Shown here: positions 1 to 5,156 of the stretch, piece by piece
Position numbering within the stretch: position 1 is the first letter of the stretch
Layout of the letters: each line of letters starts with the position of its first letter
Origin: Chthoniobacter flavus
Lineage (GTDB): Bacteria; Verrucomicrobiota; Verrucomicrobiia; Chthoniobacterales; DYNR01
Assembly (NCBI GenBank): GCA_020720945.1
Contig: DYNR01000172.1
Coordinates: 1-5,156 of the forward strand
Length of the DNA: 5,156 nt
Direction of reading: 5' to 3'
Position numbers and translations under genes: made by a program
The notes under the pieces: generated by a model
The model's database searches: none
Told to the model about the DNA's origin: nothing
Seen by the model: the letters and a program-made list of their open reading frames with translations, nothing else

Positions 1-2
1 CA

Positions 3-16
3 TTCAAGCACTTGAA
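3..16. repeat. Short inverted repeat TTCAAG-N2-CTTGAA
   Basis: The two 6-bp arms are perfect inverted complements separated by CA, and an A8 run (15-22) follows directly on the plus strand. The element lies 12 nt beyond the stop codon of the minus-strand regulator. In that gene's sense the T8 run comes before the hairpin rather than after it, so this is not a normal intrinsic terminator for the regulator. It could be an operator half of something beyond the left edge, or chance. No further gene is visible in positions 1-27. Confidence 0.3.
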
Positions 17-27
17 AAAAAACGCCT

Positions 28-1236
28 CTACCTCTTGCCCTCTGCCCGGCTCTTCCTGTAAAAGCCGGGCGACATTCCCGTCCTGCTTTTGAAATCTCTC
101 GCCAGATGGTTCAGCGACGAGTAACCGGCTCTTTCGGCGATTTCCTCCACGGAGGCATCGGTCGTCCGCAACGCTTCCTTAGCGTTGTCAATCATGACTT
201 TACGAAGTTCGTTCAACACGGTGGACTGCAAGTGCTGGCGGAAAAGCCTTTCGAGCACTTTGCGGCAGGCACCGCTGCGCAACGCAATGTCATCGACGAA
301 AATTCCGATCCCTTTGGTTTCGCGGATGAAACGGAGGGCGCGCGCGACATGGGGGTTATCGACCCGCAAAATGTCGGTGGAAGCGCGGACGACGACGCTG
401 GAGGGGGGCAACAAAATAGGGCGGTCGGGCGCGGGTTTTCCCCGGATCATCTGGAAGAGCACCTGGGTCGCAATGACCCCTTCTTGATGGAAAGGAATTT
501 CGATGCTCGAAAGGTGCGGGTAAATGGCGTGGACATAGCCAGGGTTGTTTCCGACCCCCAAAATGGCGGCATCATCGGGGATGCGGATTCCCATGCGCGC
601 GCAAGCTCCCGCCACCCAGTAAGCACGAAAATCATCGATGCAAAAAATGGCGGTCGGTTTGGGGAGCGATTCGAGCCACGCATAAAGGGAGGATTCCCAC
701 GGGATGATGCGGCTCAGTGGATAACGCTTGGAAGGACTCCTTTCGATTTCTGGACGGAAGCGGAGCGCGCGAAAGTGGAGCGCACGCAGGCGACCGCAGT
801 AACCCGCCCAACGGGAACGCGAAGTGCGGTCGTTCGGGAGCCCGAAGTAGCCGAAGGAAACAATGCCCGGTTGGACCAAATGATCGGCTGCCATCGCCCC
901 GATCGCGCGGTCATCCGTGCCCACCTGCGGAATCGAACAAAATTGCCGCCCCCCGTAAAGGCTCACGGCCGGGATTTTCAAAAGAGGAATGTAGCCCGCG
1001 TAATCGTGCCGCCCAAACCTCCCGATGATGCCCCCGATTTTGAAGCGTCGGATACGGAGCAAATCACTCTGGGCGAAAGGTGGATGAAAATTCAAAAAAG
1101 AAGTTTGCGCACCGAACTGGAGAGCCACCTCTGCCGCGATGCCGTGCCACTGCTGCTGGTTCAACGCGGCGCCTTGCTGCAATAGCAAATTGATTTTCAG
1201 GGAGGATGCGGACGGCATACAAAGAAAATCGCCCAT
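28..1236 (-). CDS. XylR-type transcriptional regulator (LacI-like sensor domain + C-terminal AraC HTH)
   Basis: A cytoplasmic one-component transcription factor expected to bind a sugar-like ligand and switch nearby carbohydrate genes. Counted from the ATG at 1236 (402 aa), residues about 15-285 form a periplasmic-binding-protein-like sensor. Family signatures there include VGTDDRAIGAMAADHL (105-120), WLESLPKPTAIFCIDDFRA (187-205), IPDDAAILGVGNN (219-231), PHLSSIE (240-246) and the PILLPPSSVVVRASTD block (273-288) that closes the sensor in XylR proteins. Residues about 295-397 are an AraC/HTH_18 domain. Its second helix-turn-helix is VEEIAERAGYSSLNHLARDF (363-382), ending in TGMSPGFYRK. Length matches E. 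coli XylR (about 390 aa). There is no N-terminal LacI HTH, as expected for this subclass. The stop is TAG. The start is uncertain: TTG at 1242 has AGGG 10 nt upstream, and ATG at 1236 and ATG at 1218 are also possible. It is divergent from recJ, with no sugar genes in view, so the ligand cannot be named and xylose should not be assumed. Confidence 0.93.
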   Translation of the reverse strand: MGDFLCMPSASSLKINLLLQQGAALNQQQWHGIAAEVALQFGAQTSFLNFHPPFAQSDLLRIRRFKIGGIIGRFGRHDYAGYIPLLKIPAVSLYGGRQFCSIPQVGTDDRAIGAMAADHLVQPGIVSFGYFGLPNDRTSRSRWAGYCGRLRALHFRALRFRPEIERSPSKRYPLSRIIPWESSLYAWLESLPKPTAIFCIDDFRAYWVAGACARMGIRIPDDAAILGVGNNPGYVHAIYPHLSSIEIPFHQEGVIATQVLFQMIRGKPAPDRPILLPPSSVVVRASTDILRVDNPHVARALRFIRETKGIGIFVDDIALRSGACRKVLERLFRQHLQSTVLNELRKVMIDNAKEALRTTDASVEEIAERAGYSSLNHLARDFKSRTGMSPGFYRKSRAEGKR

Positions 1237-1260
1237 CTGCAAAAAATGGCAACCCTATTC

Positions 1261-1273
1261 CTTGTGGGACAAG
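1261..1273. repeat. Inverted repeat CTTGT-N3-ACAAG in the divergent promoter region
   Basis: Two perfect 5-bp arms flank GGG. The element sits about 25 bp upstream of the regulator's ATG at 1236 and about 90 bp upstream of recJ. That position would suit an operator for autoregulation of the XylR-type gene or a small hairpin in its leader. The arms are short and the symmetric match could be chance. XylR/AraC proteins often bind direct rather than inverted repeats. Confidence 0.3.
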
Positions 1274-1310
1274 TCCGCCCAAGAACAATCCGCGAACGCG
1301 ATGCGCCCCC

Positions 1311-1343
1311 TCTTTTTCTTCGAGCTTCCCTTGCAGAAAAAGA
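1311..1343. repeat. 9-bp inverted repeat TCTTTTTCT / AGAAAAAGA upstream of recJ
   Basis: The arm at 1311-1319 is the exact reverse complement of the arm at 1335-1343, with a 15-nt loop. The right arm overlaps the spacer of the candidate recJ promoter (1331-1359). The arms are homopolymer-rich, which raises the odds of chance pairing. If real, the element could be a DNA-bending or binding site at the promoter. Confidence 0.35.
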
Positions 1344-1359
1344 AAAACAGTGTTACAAG
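1331..1359 (+). promoter_or_regulatory. Candidate sigma-70-like promoter for recJ
   Basis: A -35-like TTGCAG (1331-1336) is followed after 17 bp by a -10-like TACAAG (1354-1359), which is preceded by TG at 1351-1352 in extended -10 position. Matches to consensus are 3/6 and 4/6, so the prediction is weak. Its main attraction is the location: the initiation point would fall at about 1365-1367, on the recJ ATG itself. No Shine-Dalgarno sequence precedes that ATG. Confidence 0.25.
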
Positions 1360-1365
1360 ATTGCC

Positions 1366-3057
1366 ATGAAATATCAATGGATCTTGCCAGAGGTGCAATC
1401 TGTGCAGATTCCTGGATCAGTTTTTGACGGCATGGAGCTGACGGCTTTCACCCTCGGGGTGTTGCGCCGCAACGGCATTTGCCTGACGGAAAAGGTCGAG
1501 GGGTTCATGCACCCGAAATTGAACCGTTTGTCAGACCCGTTTCTTTTGCCGGAAATGCGGGCCGCCGTGGACAGGATCGATGCCGCTTTGCGCAGGCGGG
1601 AAAAAATTCTTCTCTACGGCGATTACGATGTGGACGGGGTAACTTCCTTGACCATTATCGCCCGCCTCCTGATGGGATACGGAGGCAATGTGAGCTGTTT
1701 TTTGCCGAACCGAATGGATGAAGGCTACGGCTTGAGTCCCTCGGCCGTGCGCCGGTGTTTTGAAGCAGGCAAGCCGGACTTGCTGATCGCCATCGACTGC
1801 GCGACAAACTCGACGGAGGACATCGCGAGAATCCGCGCTCAGGGCGTGGATGTGATCGTCATTGACCACCACGAATTTTGCGGGACACGCCCGGATTGCG
1901 TGGCTCTGGTCAACCCGAAAATGAGCGATGGATTCCACTACCTTTGCAGCGCCGGGCTTTGCTTCAAAGTCGCCCACGCCCTGCTCAAAAACTGCCCGCT
2001 CCCCGGCTTTGAATTGCGCGACTTTTTGGATTTGGTTGCAATGGCGACGCTTGCAGACTTGGTTCCTCTAGTCGAAGAAAACAGGATTTTGGTGAAGAAG
2101 GGGTTGGAGCAAATGGAACAGACCCGCTGGCCGGGCCTAGAAGCCTTGATCCGTTTGGCGGGGATCGGCCGACCCGTCCGCAGCTCCGATGTTGGCTTCC
2201 GGATTTGCCCACGCATCAATGCGGCTGGCCGCTTGGGAACGGCGGAAACCGCGCTCTCTTTGCTTTTGACCAACGACCCGCTGGAGGCAACAAAACTCGC
2301 CGCCGCTCTCGATGCCCACAACCGCGAACGGCAAATGGTTGAGCGGGCGGTATCTTTGGAGGTGGACGCATGGGTCGAAGGGTATTTCGACCCCGACCAG
2401 CATTCCGCAATCGTCGCAGGAAACGACGATTGGCACGATGGCGTTTTGGGCATCGTCGCCTCGCGGGTGATGCGGCGCTACAACCGCCCCGCGCTGGTCG
2501 TCGGCTTCAATGCGGAGGGCATGGGCAAAGGCAGCGGACGGAGCATCGAAGGGCTTTCTTTGGTGGATGCGCTCGGTCGGTGCTCGCAGTATTTAGAACA
2601 ATTCGGAGGGCACGAAATGGCGGCGGGCCTGACTCTCCGACGAGAAAATTTTCTCGCCTTCCGCAAAGCGTTTGAAGAAGTCGCCCACTCGATTTTTCGC
2701 GGCGTGGAAATGCGCCGTTCCCTGCGTTTGGACATGGAAGTTTCCCTCGGGGAAATCGACTTTCCGCTGCTGGAGGAACAGGAATCGCTGGAGCCTTACG
2801 GGATGGCAAACGAACAGCCAATGCTGATCGTCCGAGGAGTCACCCCCGCCTGGTCGCCCCGGACGCTCAAAGACCGCCACTTGAAATTCGAGTTCGTATC
2901 GGGGCGAAAAAAAATCAGCGCGATTTTTTTTGACGGGGCTTCCGAATCCATCCCGCGCCCCCCGTGGGATGTCGCTTTCAAGCTGGAACGCAACGAGTTC
3001 CAAGGACGCGTCGAACCGCAGATGCATGTGGTTTCCCTGCGTGCCAGCGAACCCTAA
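1366..3057 (+). CDS. recJ: Single-stranded-DNA-specific exonuclease RecJ
   Basis: RecJ degrades single-stranded DNA 5' to 3' using two divalent metal ions, in RecF-pathway recombination, mismatch repair, base-excision repair and lagging-strand processing at stalled forks. The 563-aa protein matches the usual size (E. coli 577 aa). The DHH domain carries motif I GDYDVDG (85-91), the motif II aspartate in AIDCATNST (D144), the motif III DHH triad (167-169) and the motif IV aspartate in ATLADLVP (D231). The DHHA1 half shows CPRINAAGRLG (around R289), WHDGVLGIVASR (from 356), KGSGRSI (388-394) and GGHEMAAG (414-421). A C-terminal OB-like domain follows (about 450-563). The ATG at 1366 was chosen because RecJ similarity begins right after it and it leaves a 129-nt divergent promoter region. 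An upstream in-frame ATG at 1246 adds 40 unrelated residues. No clear Shine-Dalgarno is visible. The stop is TAA, and recG follows after 45 nt on the same strand, suggesting an operon. One deviation: the glycine usual after the motif II DC is alanine (A146). Confidence 0.97.
   Translation: MKYQWILPEVQSVQIPGSVFDGMELTAFTLGVLRRNGICLTEKVEGFMHPKLNRLSDPFLLPEMRAAVDRIDAALRRREKILLYGDYDVDGVTSLTIIARLLMGYGGNVSCFLPNRMDEGYGLSPSAVRRCFEAGKPDLLIAIDCATNSTEDIARIRAQGVDVIVIDHHEFCGTRPDCVALVNPKMSDGFHYLCSAGLCFKVAHALLKNCPLPGFELRDFLDLVAMATLADLVPLVEENRILVKKGLEQMEQTRWPGLEALIRLAGIGRPVRSSDVGFRICPRINAAGRLGTAETALSLLLTNDPLEATKLAAALDAHNRERQMVERAVSLEVDAWVEGYFDPDQHSAIVAGNDDWHDGVLGIVASRVMRRYNRPALVVGFNAEGMGKGSGRSIEGLSLVDALGRCSQYLEQFGGHEMAAGLTLRRENFLAFRKAFEEVAHSIFRGVEMRRSLRLDMEVSLGEIDFPLLEEQESLEPYGMANEQPMLIVRGVTPAWSPRTLKDRHLKFEFVSGRKKISAIFFDGASESIPRPPWDVAFKLERNEFQGRVEPQMHVVSLRASEP
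2907..2931. repeat. Perfect 10-bp inverted repeat with A8 and T8 arms inside recJ
   Basis: AAAAAAAATC (2907-2916) and GATTTTTTTT (2922-2931) are exact reverse complements around the 5-nt loop AGCGC. The element encodes part of the RecJ C-terminal OB-like domain (Lys-Lys-Ile-Ser-Ala-Ile-Phe-Phe). The family usually has small hydrophobic and basic residues here, so the protein does not force such pure A and T runs: AAG and TTC synonyms were available. The stem is A:U-rich with little G:C core, so it is not a good intrinsic terminator, but it is a slippage-prone spot. Confidence 0.7.
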
Positions 3058-3102
3058 AAACCGCTTCCTCCCCTTTTCGCTCTTTCCGGAAGCCCGTTTT
3101 TT
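3058..3102 (+). promoter_or_regulatory. recJ-recG intergenic spacer with weak ribosome-binding site
   Basis: The 45-nt gap is strongly pyrimidine-rich, with a GGAAG (3088-3092) placed 10 nt before the recG ATG as the only Shine-Dalgarno-like element. There is no terminator hairpin and no obvious promoter, which favours co-transcription of recG with recJ. The gap is a multiple of three and has no stop codon after the recJ TAA. The ATG at 3103 is the first ATG, GTG or TTG in the recG frame after that TAA, which fixes the recG start. Confidence 0.45.
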
Positions 3103-5156
3103 ATGGAGCCAGCAGCGGACACACCTTTGGAAAATTTCAGTTGGGTTCCCGCCGCCCGCTGCGCCGCCCTCAAACGACTGGGGTTACGGACTCTCCGGGA
3201 CCTCCTCTTCCACTTCCCCCGACGGCACGAAGACCGCCGCCAATTCGACCGCTTGCCCGAAGGCGATTCCTCCCGCCCTGTCTGCTTGCAAGGCAGGGTC
3301 GTCAAGGTCGTCGGCAAACGCTTCGGCGACTGGAAAAAAATGGTCGAAGCCATCGTGGAAAACGAGGGTGGCGGCGCGTTTTCAGACCGCTGGACTTGCC
3401 GCTGGTTCAACGCTCACTACATCCAAAAAATGCTTTTTTCTGGCGACAGGGTCGTGGTTTTCGGCAAAACAAAAACGAAGGGCAACGGTGTCTTCATGGA
3501 CCACCCGGAGTTTGAGGTCATCGAGGAAGACGGCGAGCTTTCCTTGCATTTCGACGCCATCGTTCCCGTGCATCCCGCCGGCGAAGGGGTCACACCGAAA
3601 CTCCTGCGCTCGCTTGTCCACAGGGCGTTGGAAGAACCTTGCCTGGCGGAAATCGAAAGCATTTTCCCGGAAGGAAACGCCGGAGAAAATCTGGCCGAAG
3701 CGTTGCGCTCTTACCATTTTCCGCCCAGTTGGGAAGCCTTGGAAAACGCCCGCCGCCGCCTGGTGACAGAAGAATTTTTTGAACTCCAAAGCGTTTTGCT
3801 CTACCGCCGCGAAGCCGCGCGCACGCACGCAGGAACCGCCAAACGCTCGGGGGGAAAACTCTTTTCCGCATTTTGCGCAAGCCTGCCGTTCACCCTCACG
3901 GACGACCAAAAAAAATGCGTCGAGGAAATCCGCTCGGACCTGCGCTCCCCCCACCCGATGCAACGGCTCCTGCAAGGCGATGTCGGGACAGGAAAAACGG
4001 CCGTCGCCACCGCCACATCGCTCGATGCCATCGAGGCTGGCTGGCAGGTCGCTTTCATGGCACCGACGCAAATTTTGGCGGAACAACATTACAAAACGAT
4101 TCGCAACTGGCTGGAGCCGTTGAAGTTGCGCGTTGGCCTGCAAACCGCTGCCAGAAGGGAAATCGGAGGGGAAGAGCGTCCTTGCGACGAGTGGGAAGAG
4201 GTGGATTTCGTGGTCGGAACCCATGCCTTGCTTTACGAAAAAACGCGCTTCCGCAAACTGGGGATGGTGATCATCGACGAGCAGCACAAGTTCGGCGTTT
4301 TGCAAAGGGCACGCTTGCTGGAACGCGGGGACTCCCCGGATTTGCTGGTGATGACCGCGACCCCCATCCCGCGCACCCTGACGCAAACGCTCCACGGGGA
4401 TCTGGATGTGAGCTTGCTGCGGCAACGCCCCGCAAACCGCGGGCGAATCGTCACCGCCGTCCGCCCGACAAACAAACTCCCGGAAATCACGAAATTCCTC
4501 TGCGGCGAACTCGCTGCGGGGCGGCAGGCCTATATCGTTTATCCCCTGATCGAAGAATCCGAAACGGCGGGCTCGAAGGCTGCCGTCGAAGAAAGCAAAC
4601 GATGGGAAAAAGCGCTCGCGCCTTTTGCCGTAGGGCTTTTGCACGGCAGGATGAAACCCGAAGAAAAAGACCGGGTGATGGATGCCTTCCGCGCAAAAGA
4701 GCTTGCCGCTCTGGTGGCGACAACGGTGATCGAAGTGGGCGTCGATGTGCCAAACGCGACGGTCATGCTGGTGGAAAACGCCGAACGCTTCGGCCTGGCG
4801 CAACTGCACCAACTGCGCGGGAGGGTCGGGCGCGGACCGCACAAATCCTGGTGCATTTTGGTCCACGGGGACGATGCGCAAGCCGCAAAATTATCCGTTT
4901 TAGAAAATAGCGAGGACGGCTTTGAAATCGCGGAAGCCGACTGGCAACTGCGGGGCCCCGGGGATTTGGTGGGTGCAGCGCAGAGCGGCTTGCCCCGCTT
5001 TTCTGCCGGCGACCTCGTGCGGGACGCTTCCCTGATGGAGGAATCCCGCAAAATAGCATTGTCCGTTTTTGGCAAAGACCCCCAGCTAGTTTCGCCAAAA
5101 AACGCCGCGCTACGCAACCGTTTGGAGCACCTCCGCCAAGAGCAAATCCGCCTCGC
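3103..5156 (+). CDS. recG: ATP-dependent DNA helicase RecG (3' end cut by the window edge)
   Basis: RecG is a monomeric superfamily 2 double-stranded-DNA translocase that regresses stalled forks and processes Holliday junctions, D-loops and R-loops. The frame is open from ATG 3103 to the edge, giving 684 codons. E. coli RecG has 693, so only a short tail is probably missing. Domains in order: N-terminal helical region with LLFHFPRRHEDR (about 34-45), OB-fold wedge (about 58-165) with CRWFN, MDHPEFEV and VPVHPAGEG, then linker and LPFTLTDDQ (261-269). Helicase motifs follow: Walker A GDVGTGKT (292-299), MAPTQILAEQH (319-329), Walker B DEQH (392-395), MTATPIPRT (417-425), VATTVIEVGVDVPNA (538-552) and QLHQLRGRVGRG (567-578). 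The RecG-specific TRG region is at about 606-632 (GFEIAEADWQLRGPGD, then GAAQSGLPRF). Deviations from consensus are slight: the N-terminal GVGPK-like motif reads WVPAARC (14-20), and the residues before the conserved TRG glutamine (Q627) are AA. It is in the same frame as recJ, 45 nt downstream. Confidence 0.97.
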   Translation, partial: MEPAADTPLENFSWVPAARCAALKRLGLRTLRDLLFHFPRRHEDRRQFDRLPEGDSSRPVCLQGRVVKVVGKRFGDWKKMVEAIVENEGGGAFSDRWTCRWFNAHYIQKMLFSGDRVVVFGKTKTKGNGVFMDHPEFEVIEEDGELSLHFDAIVPVHPAGEGVTPKLLRSLVHRALEEPCLAEIESIFPEGNAGENLAEALRSYHFPPSWEALENARRRLVTEEFFELQSVLLYRREAARTHAGTAKRSGGKLFSAFCASLPFTLTDDQKKCVEEIRSDLRSPHPMQRLLQGDVGTGKTAVATATSLDAIEAGWQVAFMAPTQILAEQHYKTIRNWLEPLKLRVGLQTAARREIGGEERPCDEWEEVDFVVGTHALLYEKTRFRKLGMVIIDEQHKFGVLQRARLLERGDSPDLLVMTATPIPRTLTQTLHGDLDVSLLRQRPANRGRIVTAVRPTNKLPEITKFLCGELAAGRQAYIVYPLIEESETAGSKAAVEESKRWEKALAPFAVGLLHGRMKPEEKDRVMDAFRAKELAALVATTVIEVGVDVPNATVMLVENAERFGLAQLHQLRGRVGRGPHKSWCILVHGDDAQAAKLSVLENSEDGFEIAEADWQLRGPGDLVGAAQSGLPRFSAGDLVRDASLMEESRKIALSVFGKDPQLVSPKNAALRNRLEHLRQEQIRL

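Larger units (their letters stand above)
1237..1365. promoter_or_regulatory. Divergent intergenic region between the regulator and recJ
   Basis: This 129-nt gap must hold the promoters of both divergent genes. It is clearly less codon-like than its flanks, with poly-pyrimidine (1311-1320) and poly-purine (1335-1347) tracts. It contains two inverted repeats (1261-1273 and 1311-1343, listed separately), a small CGCG-AA-CGCG palindrome at 1291-1300, and a weak promoter-like arrangement facing recJ (1331-1359). On the minus strand I see no convincing -35/-10 pair for the regulator, only weak candidates such as TTGGGC with AATAGG at 17-bp spacing. The frame of recJ is open upstream to an ATG at 1246, but those 40 codons do not look like RecJ and using them would leave no room for promoters. 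Confidence 0.6.

Noticed and set aside
28..60. Intrinsic terminator for the regulator using the T8 run on the minus strand
   Set aside because: The sequence before the T8 run is purine-rich on that strand and forms no convincing GC stem; the nearby inverted repeat lies after the T run instead of before it.
106..1185. 359-codon open frame on the plus strand opposite the regulator
   Set aside because: It is in exact register with the minus-strand XylR-type gene and is explained by avoidance of TTA, CTA and TCA codons there. Its translation shows no domain.
1246..1365. N-terminal extension of recJ from the in-frame ATG at 1246
   Set aside because: The 40 extra residues have no RecJ similarity, no Shine-Dalgarno precedes the ATG, and use of this start would leave almost no promoter space for the divergent genes.
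2930..3766. 278-codon plus-strand frame across the recJ-recG junction
   Set aside because: It overlaps the ends of both recJ and recG out of frame, is rich in Ser/Lys/Pro/Ala, and has no recognisable domain.
3382..4881. 499-codon open frame on the minus strand opposite recG
   Set aside because: It is in exact codon register with recG, so its stops could arise only from sense TTA, CTA or TCA codons, which recG rarely uses. Its translation shows no recognisable motifs, while the plus strand encodes an unmistakable RecG.
3873..4910. 345-codon plus-strand frame inside recG
   Set aside because: It overlaps recG in another frame and its translation is a low-complexity Arg/Gly/Pro-rich string typical of GC-rich out-of-frame reading.
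4952..4963. GGGGCCCCGGGG overlapping palindromes in recG
   Set aside because: They fall on the conserved Leu-Arg-Gly-Pro-Gly-Asp codons, and GC-rich codon choice explains them.
1..5156. CRISPR array, tRNA or rRNA, insertion sequence, phage or defence genes
   Set aside because: I saw no regularly spaced repeats, no tRNA-like cloverleaf or rRNA signature, no transposase and no terminal repeats; nearly all of the window is taken up by three recognisable genes.

Overview
This looks like ordinary chromosomal DNA from a moderately GC-rich bacterium (upper 50s % G+C by eye). It holds three real genes and a short regulatory gap. The lineage is not stated. A XylR-type regulator (LacI-like sensor fused to a C-terminal AraC HTH) next to housekeeping repair genes, together with the flavour of the proteins, fits Verrucomicrobiota or the wider PVC group, where such regulators are numerous. 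That placement is inference and needs a phylogeny.

Layout. (1) 1-27: a short tail with an inverted repeat and an A8 run. (2) 28-1236, minus strand: a complete XylR-type regulator of about 402 aa. (3) 1237-1365: the only divergent intergenic gap, with two short inverted repeats and a weak promoter-like sequence facing recJ. (4) 1366-3057, plus strand: complete recJ, 563 aa, with all DHH-family metal-binding motifs. (5) 3058-3102: a 45-nt pyrimidine-rich gap with a weak Shine-Dalgarno-like GGAAG. (6) 3103-5156, plus strand: recG, open to the window edge (684 codons visible, probably nearly complete), with every helicase motif intact.

How the genes fit together. RecJ (5'-3' single-strand exonuclease) and RecG (fork and Holliday-junction remodelling helicase) both act on stalled or broken replication forks. 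They are co-directional and closely spaced, so they are probably co-transcribed. The regulator is transcribed away from them. No sugar-metabolism gene is visible, so its targets probably lie beyond the left edge or elsewhere.

Novelty. I found no undescribed system. The points worth a second look are modest: a perfect 10-bp A8/T8 inverted repeat inside recJ, an in-frame stop as the only barrier between RecJ and RecG, a possibly leaderless recJ transcript, an A8 tract in recG before its helicase core, and small deviations from the RecG and RecJ family consensus. Several long antisense open frames were considered and rejected as shadows.
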